A stretch of 64,000 bases of DNA from Brienomyrus brachyistius (Eukaryota; Chordata; Actinopteri; Osteoglossiformes; Mormyridae). Under the pieces are notes generated by a model. That model searched no databases, had not been told where the DNA came from, and saw nothing but the letters and a program-made list of their open reading frames with translations. Every line of letters begins with the position of its first letter. The stretch's first letter is position 1. The stretch lies in assembly GCF_023856365.1 (NCBI RefSeq), contig NC_064539.1, positions 31,780,482 to 31,844,481 of the forward strand, given 5' to 3'. Of this stretch, positions 43,935-53,858 are shown piece by piece. Position numbers and translations under genes: made by a program.

Positions 43935-45315
43935 TTTATCCTAGACCTCATACGCTTTCGCGTGATCAGAGTCGTGAACAAAAAACTACACAGGCCACAA
44001 TCCCATTTGCTCGAGGCCGTGGGAATCGCGTGATGTGAGTCGCTTTTCTGTGGATTGGATTAGACGACAATTAATAAGCCTGAAAGTTACGTAAGAAAAA
44101 CAATTTGATTTCGTTAATTAACGGATGTCATGTTGGGTCAGTCATTACAGGAATTAAACTGTCAACATTGGAATTAAACTTATTATTAAAATGATCATTT
44201 ATAACCTGTTTCATAGTTTTTTGGGGGAAAAGTAGCCAATAAAGAAATGTATGCGCGTCCGTCTGTCATTAGACAAATTCAAAACAGTTAATTAAAATGT
44301 CAGATTATTTCGGATTTTTTCTATGTTCTGTGTTCTAGTACCGGTCCTAGTCGATGTGGCGCTCTAAGCGAACATTACCGCTTGCGCCCCCTATCTGAGG
44401 TTGGCAAGTCGGCGCCCACTCAGAAGTTGGCGCCCTAGTGGGCCTTTTGTAGGATTGACAGGCCCTGTGTGTTAATACATCTACTTACTTACGGGCGGTT
44501 TAACGTTTGGTTTAAAAAACGAAGAACACGTGCAACTTCATCACTCGGTTTTATGACTTGAGACTGTTTTTGCCAGCAAGTAACCAGGATAGAATAATTT
44601 CAGTTCCCCAAATGTTCGGATATACGTATCTGTCTATCCATCTGACAACCGCTTTATCCATTACAGGGTACCGGGACAATGCAAAATATTTTAGCTGCAA
44701 AATAAATAATTAATTATTTGATAGGCCTATGTGGATGAGCTGTATCCTATGTGGGTGTCATTATATGTTATTGTCAAAATTCGTCAGAATCCTTATTTAC
44801 ATTTACATTTACAGTATTTGGCAGACGCCCTTAGCCAGAGCGACTTACATAAGTGCTTTAAGACGCTGCGATGAATTTTTCCGATACTAGCTCAATAAGG
44901 ACCCAGGCTATGAATACCATCTATCTGAACACTCTGTTGAGAAAGTGCAACAATTATTATTTTTTTCTTTTTTTGTACACACACACACACACACACACAC
45001 GGAAAAGAGCTGAGTAAGAATACAGAGTACTACTTCAGGTATTTCTGAAAAAGGAAAGTTTTGAGTTGTCGCTTGAAGATAAATGCCTTACCTATTAAGA
45101 CAGAAATATCTTTTGTATAAGTTAAAAATAAAATAAACAATTAAATCCTAAATAGAATAATTCTTAAGTAACGTCTATAACTTTCCAGCCATTATTCTCA
45201 TCGGTCTAGTAAATATCACAGAAAGAGATATTGTGCAAGATCTTTTTGGTAAATTACAGTGTTTGCCATCACTTTACTGTGGTGTTAAGTATATAGGCCT
45301 AAGGATTGAATGATT
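43935..45315. other. Intergenic DNA between divergent dennd1a and lhx2, dennd1a side
   Basis: AT-rich sequence with a small SINE-end remnant at about 44630-44685 (CCGCTTTATCC), a fish dispersed repeat at about 44796-44860, and a (CA)n run at about 44979-45000. No gene recognised. Confidence 0.6.
44796..44860. mobile_element. Short dispersed fish repeat (TTTACATTTACA...GCAGACGC)
   Basis: TTTACATTTACATTTACAG followed by GGCAGACGCCCTTAGCCAG and AGCGACTTACAT is a dispersed sequence found many times in fish genomes. Only this core is visible. Confidence 0.6.
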
Positions 45316-45655
45316 GGGGCAGCATGATGGTGCAGTGATTAACACTATTGCCTCACACCTCTGGAACCTGGGTTTAAGTTTTTGCCAGGGTTCCATGTGT
45401 GTGGAGCTTGCATGTTCTCCCCGTGTCGTAGTTGGTTTCCTCTGGGTAGTCTGGTTTCCCTCCATCCACAGTACAAAAACATGCTAAGGTTAATTGGAGC
45501 TGCCAGACTGCCTGTAGGTGTGTGTGCCTGTGCTTGCCCCCTGCAATAGGCTGGTGCCCCATCTTGGATTGTTCCCTGCTTTGTGCCTATATGCTCCGGA
45601 CCCCCCATGACCTTGAACAGGATAAGTGGTTTCAAATGATTGATGGATGGATTGA
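45316..45655 (+). mobile_element. tRNA-derived SINE, near full length
   Basis: It begins with a tRNA-like head (ATGGTGCAGTGATTAACAC as A box; the B box is decayed). The body follows with GCATGTTCTCCCCGTGTCG, AAAAACATGCTAAGG and GCTCCGGACCCCCCATGACC, and it ends in GGATAAGTGGTTTCAAATG and a GATGGATG tail. Same family as 48255-48623 and 56600-56900. Confidence 0.85.
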
Positions 45656-46270
45656 ATGATTCTGTTACTTAGACCTACGCTCAGTACTCAGAGGAAGTCT
45701 TGGCACATTTGCATCATTCTGTAAAATCATTGCAAAATTATTGGTTTCATAACAAAAGTCCACTGACAAGCAATTTTTAACACGTTTGCACATATCTTCC
45801 CTGCAGACATTTTCCTTTAAGTGTAATAATTTTTTGACTGACTCATTCAGTTCTATTCTTGCCATTTTGCTATGAATTGAAATTGTAACCATTGGCTCCC
45901 AAAGGGATAGTAACACAAATGTTTGGTGTTTTATGTTACTGCAAAGGTGTTACTAATTAAAAAGAAATCAGTGAGACTGCTTGTCCATGAACTTTTTAAC
46001 TCAGAATTGGGCTTGGTTCCCAGATTATGGTGACTTTTATCATCTTAAGAAGACTTGAAAGGTCGATCTTACTAAAGTTGCTTACCAGTGGATCGTCACC
46101 TCCTTTCCCCGCCCGTGTGGTGCCTCCCCCTCATGCCAGAGTCCTTGACAGTTTCTTAGTTAAGTTTAGTTGTGAAACGATACCCTTAATGTTTAGTCTT
46201 ATTTTAAATGAGAAAACAACCTCATTTTAAAATGCTAAAGAAAATAACATCTTTCTTGCATGACATCTAG
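45656..46270. other. Intergenic AT-rich sequence
   Basis: No feature recognised. Confidence 0.5.
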
Positions 46271-46289
46271 GACATGCATGACATCATTT

Positions 46290-47890
46290 CAGCGGTGTGC
46301 TGAATGGTTTTGTAATGATCTTGTTATAAAATGCAGTGGCATCTGCAGGAAGGAAAAAAGGTGGACGATGCACTTGTAGCTCAAAGACAAAAGGGGTTTA
46401 TTAACAAAACTGAACACTAAGGGAGAAACCACAAAATAAAAGGGACCACGAGGGTTCAGAACTAAACATGAGGAAAAAAAAACAATAAAAATAGCATAAA
46501 ACGGGAACTGGGCAACACCAGGAACAGAACTAGGAGAAATAGCAGAGTAACATACAGCAAGCAACACACAGTGACTCACTGAGGAGTATAACAAAGGCAA
46601 GCCCTTTAATACACTGATAACCGGACAAATGAGGACAGGCAGGTGCAGAACATAAGACAATCAACTAATCACAGAAGGTGAGCAACAGCGAGCAACAGAA
46701 GGAACAATTAGACACTGGCACTGGGAAATGGGAAACAGGTGGAATAACTGATAATAACAAAACAGAACCAGGGAACTCCAACAATGCACAAACTGGGAAA
46801 ACCACACTAGGACAATTATGTAGGAACAAAAATACAAAGAGGGCGAACTTGTGACAGAGAAACAAGTAAAAAATAATAAACATTGCGGAACTGAAAACCA
46901 ATAAATACAAAATAACAGATGAGGTTGGCCTGCATCCAGCCTTAAACTCATGACCAGCAGTTAACAGTCTCAGGAATACACACTCAACCCACCAAACTAT
47001 GGAGCAGGCCAAGGAACAAAGAAAACACACTAGGGTTAGGGTTGGGAGACAGAGAGGAGGGAAAGAGGATGGGTAGCAACATCTGCTGGCCAAATTGAGA
47101 CATAACACATGGGACAAGCACCAATCCTGATAGTACCCTCCACCAAACGTGCAAACACCAGGCGTGTGGCCACAAAGAGAGGTAGGAAAAACCAAAACAC
47201 AGAATGAAACAGGGAAACCCTTAACAAAAACCAAGAAATCAGATGGACAGTACCTGGAACTCCAACAGGAGGGGAACAAAGACAGGGCGAACAAGACCGG
47301 AGCACCAGATGAGGGAGCTCAGCAGGGGGTAGAACTTAGGGGCCAGGAACAAATGGATTTGGGAACTGGACATGGCAACCAAGGGACAGGACCAGGAATA
47401 TGAGGCAGGGACCAAGACAAGGTGGGGGAACCGAAAGGGAATGTCAGAAATGGAGCTGGGTGGGGCAGCAGAACTGGAAAGAGAGGAGGAAGGGACTAAA
47501 GAGGGTTAGAAACAGACGTGGGTTGACGAGAAGCTGGGGGTTTGACTGGGGACAAGACACGAGGATGGGGGTAGTGGACTGCCATAGGCCTAGATGAAAC
47601 ATTAGCTGGGCTCAATGGCAGCCTGACTGGTGATGGAGGTGGGTCCGGGGTCCACAGGATGGGAGTTGGAGGTCAACGAGGAGACTACAGGACAAGAGCT
47701 GAGGCAAACACAAGGGCAAGAGGATGCCAAGGAACCAAGTTCTGGGTGGCTGGCACTAGTTCTTTGTGACCGTCTTCCCCTCGAGGAGATGGAGACCTGG
47801 CCTGGCCCTCTAAGGGGCTCCCGCTTGCCTTCAACAGCACTGATACTCAGAAACAGGTCGGTCCAAGCAAATTACACATTTTTAGATTGA
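46290..47890. repeat. Probable dispersed repeat block of unknown class
   Basis: About 1.6 kb of purine-rich sequence with many CAGGGA, AACAGG and ACAAAAC words, unlike the AT-rich surroundings. It contains an 84-nt tRNA-like remnant (46927-47010). Style and composition suggest an old mobile element, but I can find no terminal repeats and no intact frame on either strand. Confidence 0.35.
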
Positions 47891-47891
47891 A

Positions 47892-47945
47892 TTAGATAGG
47901 GCAGAACTTTATTGATCCGAGGGGGAAATTCTTCATTTATCTATA
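47892..47945. mobile_element. Dispersed repeat tail (ACTTTATTGATCC type)
   Basis: AACTTTATTGATCCGAGGGG followed by GAAATTC is a 3'-end-like sequence of non-LTR elements scattered through fish genomes. Confidence 0.5.
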
Positions 47946-48254
47946 GTCAATGTGCCCTGTAGTGATTTCCAGATACAATAAAGTTTTAAAATACTGAATG
48001 AAAAGAATACAATAATGATTGTATTCTCAGTGGTTAAAAAAAAAAACTTCAATCAACTTTTGTTCTGGAAGTGTGCAATTAGAGAGTGGTGCAGCTCCTG
48101 AATAGAGCGATAGGAAACGTATCAAACCTGTTTATCATAACACACAGACTTGTATTTTTTCACATACATCCGCTAGAGATAAGTTTAGAGAATATGTAGA
48201 ATATAGAGTGCTGATAAAATAAATGACTAAACCGTATATAAATAGGCCTGTATG

Positions 48255-48623
48255 TCAATATCATCCATCCATCCATTTTCCAAACTGCTTATCCTACTGG
48301 GTCGTGGGGGGTCCGGAGCCTATCCTGGAATCAATGGGCACGAGGCAGGGAACAACCCAGGATGGGGGGCCAGCCCATCGCAGGGCACACTCACACACCA
48401 TTCACTCATGCATACACACCTACGGGCAATTTCAGCAATTCCAATTAGCCTCAGCATGTTTTTGGACAGTGGGGGGAAACCGGAGTACCTGGAGGAAACC
48501 CCACGACGACATGGGGAGAACATGCAAACTCCACACAGTCCAGAGAACACGCGGAGACTCGAACCCGGGTCCTAGAGGTGTGAGGCAACAGTGCTAACCA
48601 CTGCACCACCATGCCACCCCATG
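48255..48623 (-). mobile_element. tRNA-derived SINE, full length, reverse orientation
   Basis: The best-preserved copy in the window. Read on the minus strand it starts with a tRNA-like head carrying an A box (TGGTGCAGTGGTTAGCAC) and a B box (GGGTTCGAGTC). The body shared with the other copies follows, and it ends in GGATAAGCAGTTTGG and a GGATGG tail. The intact B box and low divergence suggest relatively recent activity. Confidence 0.92.
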
Positions 48624-51070
48624 TCAATATCAATATTAATAATGATATAAAATGATATTTCTCGATTTTCTGTTTGCTGTTCAATCATTGGGATTTACAG
48701 TAAATGGAGTTTTGCAGGCTGTCCTGGATAGGGGTGTTTCTGTAGTAATTTTTCAGGAAGCATTTTTAAGGAAAATTAATTTCCGAAGTTGATGGGTTAA
48801 CAAAACAAACACAGGAAAGGTACTATTTGTCCACATGGGATATTTAGTTTACAGAAAAAAACTGCGTCTGACTGAAAGGCTTTAAAACCCTTAGTAAATA
48901 CCTGTGAGGTGAATATCATTGATCCCTATAATATTATATTTCATACACGCCTCCAGACATACTGATAACGCGATGTTTAATGCATTAAGCTCCGGTTATT
49001 CCAGACAAGAGATGTAGATAATAGTAATGAATATGCATTTATTCAATTAAGGGTACTACACTAAGCTTAATTTGCATATGGGTTTAGCATCTTATTGAAC
49101 GCGCTGTAAAATTGCCCTTTCTGCTCAAAGCGGTGCGTAAATTGAATATTTTATAGCTTGTTACTTACAAAAGGGCAACTACCTTCTTGTGATATAAGAT
49201 AATATGGTTAGAAACTCCGAATTTTAAACGTTATGCATTAAATAAAACAAAGTGGAACTGACGGTACGCTCTGCTTCCGTAAAGTTTGATAGTTTCTCAC
49301 ATTATCATTGTAATTAAGTTCAAGGTATAATTAATGCCGTTTTCCTTCATATTCGACCAAAGTCCTTCCCATAAAGGTTCCTTAAACTGCTTAACGAGAT
49401 TCAGTACAGTTTAATTGGCTACATATTGTCAAGCGCTGCTGTCCGTCTTCTCCTCCATATGTGGACTCACCCCGGGACCCCGGATCTCTAATAAAAAAGA
49501 CGCACAGACCTTTTACTCCGGCTAATCCGAGGCTTGGCAGCGTTGCTTTTGTAGTTCCGACTCCATAGTGATATATGGTCACAATGACTGACCTTACATA
49601 ATCAAGTCCTCCAAAAGCCGTTCCTAAGACTGCAGACACACAAGTCATAGACACGCAAAAAATCACTAATAAATCTTATACATTTTGCATTACTGGGTGT
49701 GAGCATCATCGCGGAAAAATAAACGTTTGACTACAGAATTAAAATTAAATGTTAATTTATCTAGTCCATCGAAAGATATAACTTCAGACAAAACGACCCA
49801 AGGATCACCTTATTTTATGCTCACGCTGATTTAGATTAATCATGATGAATGAAAGTTTCACCGACCTTTTTGAAAACTTAGCTGCTTTAACTATTTGTAG
49901 CCTACCTATGCATGTCCACGCAGATGTGACCAAGAGCCGTTTCTCGTATGCCGTTCAGTAGATCCGGGATTAAAGTGTTAGATTCCTTATAGCCATATTT
50001 TTAAACATGCATGAGCTATTAAGTTCAAAAAGAGTAGGTAGACCTAGTAAAAACTAGGAAAACTTTAGGAATTTTTGGATTACGCGGTACGTATAACCTA
50101 CCTGTATACAGCATTATTGTTAAACGAATCTGTCGTATAGTTACAAATGACTTGCAATTTAGCAAGACAAGTCAAACCAGTAGATCGAGGCAAGCTTTCC
50201 ATGGGATAAATCCATTGAAATATCTCCCAAAATCCATAAGGAAACATTGATCACCTCTAAACAAACACTATTATTTATGCCCCGAGTATTTTCACAATCA
50301 TACCATCAATAATTAGAATCTGACATGCATGTCCGCACGACTGACACTAATCTGAAACACAGTCCATCAATAACGATTGAATGCCGAAACATTTCGGCGA
50401 CGTATCATTATACTTGGACATTTACGCAATCGGATTTTGCTGGAATTCGTTACAATTCTACTAAAAATGATAATCTATATTAAAATGATTATGTTTTATC
50501 TATCAGCGTTTGATGTTTTGAAATGTTTAATCATGAAGTCGGCCACCATCTATGAAGATAGTAATCATTCGAAGTAGGTGGACGACTAAAGCGAAGCATT
50601 TGAACAATTCTGTCCACTGAGGGCATTTCGTGAACTTGGAGCATCTTGAATGGTCTTGATCTGGAATTATTTCAATATACCGGTGTATTCCATACACACA
50701 CATATGGGCTCGCTATACGCGTTCGATCTGAAATGGGTCATTAAACAATAAAATTCCTGCATGTAAACTTCAGACAAAACAGATATGAACAAAGGCAGAA
50801 AAATATGCTGAATTTTGTATAGCTATGTCCAGAACAAATTACCAACAATGAGAAAAACGGATTCATTAATTATTATTTGCCACCCGCATCAAATAAACTA
50901 AAGACAACTTATTGAAACATGCGTTTATTACAGTTATAATTACATTTTTCATATTTACAGAGTGCATAGAAAATGCACAAAAAATGCAAAAATGCGGAAA
51001 ATACATAGGCACGTGCGACATTGCTGTGTTTTGTCCGCTTCTCCTGTTATAGCTTTACAAACAAGATGCA
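48624..51070. other. AT-rich intergenic DNA upstream of lhx2
   Basis: About 2.4 kb without recognisable repeats, exons or RNA genes. Its non-repetitive character upstream of a developmental transcription factor makes it a reasonable place for conserved enhancers, but I cannot show conservation from one sequence. Confidence 0.5.
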
Positions 51071-51077
51071 GGTGGAA

Positions 51078-51485
51078 ATGTATTTATAGGGTTGGGTTAG
51101 TTAATCGTTATATGTAATGTATTTATAGGGTTGGGTTAGTTAATCGGTATATATAATGTATTTATAGGGTTGGGTTAGTTAATCATTATATATAATGTAT
51201 TTATAGGGTTGGGTTAGTTAATCGGTATATATAATGTATTTATAGAGTTGGGTTAGTTAATCATTATATATAATGTATTTATAGGGTTGGGTTAGTTAAT
51301 CGGTATATATAATGTATTTATAGGGTTGGGTTAGTTAATCGGTATATATAATGTATTTATAGGGTTGGGTTAGTTAATCATTATATATAATGTATTTATA
51401 GGGTTGGGTTAGTTAATCGGTATATATAATGTATTTATAGAGTTGGGTTAGTTAATCATTATATATAATGTGTTTATAGGGTTGG
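51078..51485. repeat. 39-bp AT-rich tandem repeat, about 10 copies, with telomere-like words
   Basis: The unit contains TGTATTTATAGGGTTGGGTT and AGTTAATC(GG/AT)TATATAA. Two variants (GGTATATATAA and ATTATATATAA) partly alternate, giving 78-bp dimers. GGGTTGGGTTAG resembles a degenerate telomere repeat but is confined to this unit. It lies about 2.3 kb upstream of the lhx2 start codon. Confidence 0.97.
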
Positions 51486-51907
51486 CCTATTTATACAGGT
51501 TACTTCACATGTATCAGTAAATCATCACAATACGTATAGAAATATTCACCCCACGTTATCTAAGCGCAATCGTTATATATAATGAGCAAACTCATGAATA
51601 TGGTCATGTTAGAACATGGTCATATTAAAGGTATCTTCAGGTCTCATGTCATATTATTAAATATGTGAGTGCAAGCTGCAATAGATCAACTGAAATGCCA
51701 AAGTGGATGAAACTTACTAAAACTGCAGGCGAATCGCAGAAATTCCCACAGGCGTTATTAGTCATAATAAGAGGAATAACAATGATCCTAATAATAAAAC
51801 ATAACTGAGAAAAGGTAACAGGCCCGTTACGTTTGTCGGGCCACAAGTCCATCCGGATACTAAGACATATTTTTTTACTGTTAAATAACTTTAAATCATC
51901 CGAAAAT

Positions 51908-51909
<2 letters not shown>

Positions 51910-51996
<87 letters not shown>
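51910..51996. repeat. (AT)n microsatellite
   Basis: About 43 uninterrupted AT dinucleotides, which give short open frames of alternating I and Y that are not genes. Confidence 0.99.
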
Positions 51997-51997
<1 letters not shown>

Positions 51998-52639
51998 CCA
52001 TTATTAAATGTATTAAATTAAGAGCTAGGCTATATATTAGGAGTAAATGAGGAGTCATTATCGTGTTTCCTGTTCGTAATGAAATGAGGCAATTACCGCC
52101 ACTTAAATATAAATACACAGTAATTGTTTATGTCATCATAGTGGTAATAAGCGCTATTTCCGATTCAATTAGGTAAACAATTTAACAGTGACCTCGTAAT
52201 TTATGTCATTTAGAAATTTCGCCCCACCCCCAGTACTTTGCGAATGGAAGCGTCGCTGAATCCATTTTAAATCCAGAGGACAATATCGCATCTTCTTGAA
52301 AACCGATTTCTCGGGTAGACCATGTTCTCAGAACATAAGACCATCTTCTTTCAGCATTTCAACGTAAGCCTATATCTTAGCTCGGGACAGGCACCATCCA
52401 CCATATGAAGACGCAAAGTCCAAAGTGAAGTATTAACTGATACTCGTTCTGCTTAATTGGACCAGTTTCATAAGAGAGACCTCTGCAAATACACAAATAA
52501 ACAAATATAAATAAATTAAAAAGTAATAGATTCTGCGGCCCCACCAGTACGCCATATATGACATATGATGATGCGCAAGAAAAAAAAACTCAGACTAGAG
52601 GAACAGGATGAACGCTCCCATCCCGAAAAAAAATGCTGC

Positions 52640-52860
52640 CCGAAAGAAACTCCGAGCAGGGCTATGAAAACGAACCAGGCAGAGCAGAGGGCTATAATGA
52701 GAGTGCACGACGCAGGGCAGCCAATGGCCGGGTGGAGCGGGCGTGACGCGCGCTCCCGGTAGAAAAGGCGCGGGTGCAAGAGAGGCGTGGAGCCGCGAGG
52801 AAGCAGCGGGACAAGGAGGCCGCACCGGGAGCCTCCAAGGGGATTTACACGCAAAACTCC
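52640..52860 (+). promoter_or_regulatory. CpG-rich patch, candidate lhx2 promoter
   Basis: In an otherwise AT-rich region this stretch is GC-rich with many CpG dinucleotides (for example GGGCGTGACGCGCGC). It lies about 0.9-1.1 kb upstream of the lhx2 start codon on the expected side. A start site in or just after it is inferred, and no TATA box is certain. Confidence 0.45.
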
Positions 52861-53612
52861 TCCTCCCCAATTATACAGAAAGAAGGGAGGGGGGCTTAAA
52901 AAATAAGAAAACAGCTACGTTTCAGCCATTCCGAGCACGGCGACCTTCCCTTACACGCTGGCGTTTATTTATGTGTATATTCAGGATGCTAATTTATGAT
53001 TTGTTTGATTTTTCTTATTAGAAGTAAAATATGAAAAAGCTGGACTCGCGACACAGCCGACAGATTGGAGCTGCAATCTGTGTCGTGTTCTTCTTAATAC
53101 AGTGACAAATTGTCAGAAAAAAACTGACAGAAACAAAGACACGCTCCTGCCAAGTGCATCATTCATTGTTGTTTTTCTACTGTTACTTTGGGAATATTTT
53201 GGCACAGTTTGTCATTGTTTGTTGCCTTGATGAATTTCTGCTTTTTGGGGGCTGACGTAAGTGCAACCTCAAGGTTTTCATTGAGCGGTCTCTTTGCTGG
53301 AAATTATTATGCAATAATAAAAATATAAAAAAACTAATAAAGGAATCGCGTTCCTGACAGTTCACAGACACCGGTGGTTTGTCTGAGGGATGGTGCCAAG
53401 ATTTTGACGCTGCCGTGTAATTTAACGATTTTTCCAGAGGAACAACTCTTCTGGGTTTTTGTTTTCATCTTTATATGTCCGTTAACCAGAAGGGGGAACT
53501 TCAGATGTATTCGAGATTGCAAAGGGAATCTTTGGAATTAATTTTTAAAATACACAATTGAGTTCGCACAACGTGTAATGTTTTTTATCACTTACTTATT
53601 GATGATTTATAT

Positions 53613-53741
53613 TTGACCTGGATTCCTGGAGTGAGGCTGCATCTCGGCAGCAGAAGCGTGGCCCTGGCTTGCGTTTCATGGAAGTTTTTGGGCTGCAGGG
53701 TTCAGGAGAACCAGCGTAACATCCATCCATCAGCCGCCGAG
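53613..53741 (+). promoter_or_regulatory. lhx2 5' leader with in-frame upstream ATG
   Basis: An ATG at 53613 is in frame with the lhx2 start at 53742 with no stop between, so a 43-residue N-terminal extension is possible. The last part reads FLGCRVQENQRN, like the GCRAEDN segment at the N terminus of the paralogue LHX9. The start at 53742 is preferred because it matches the MLFH start of vertebrate LHX2. Confidence 0.4.
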
Positions 53742-53858
53742 ATGCTTTTCCACGGCCTTCCCGGAGGTGAAGTGCATGGTGTCTGTGAGATGGAGCGGAG
53801 AGGAAAGAATGAATCTAGCGCGGTCAGCTCGGCCATAGACATGGGAGAAACCGACAGG
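53742..53858 (+). CDS. lhx2: lhx2 exon 1
   Basis: 117 nt, residues 1-39, from ATG to donor AGG|GTAGGC, phase 0. It begins MLFHGLPGGEVHGV and contains the LHX2-type SSAVSSAID. Confidence 0.9.

Noticed and set aside
46289..47597. Overlapping ORFs of 85-209 codons on both strands
   Set aside because: No similarity to a known protein or to a transposase was recognised. Composition is repeat-like.
49391..49666. 91-codon minus ORF upstream of lhx2
   Set aside because: No recognisable family and no splice or start context. Length is within chance expectation for AT-moderate DNA.
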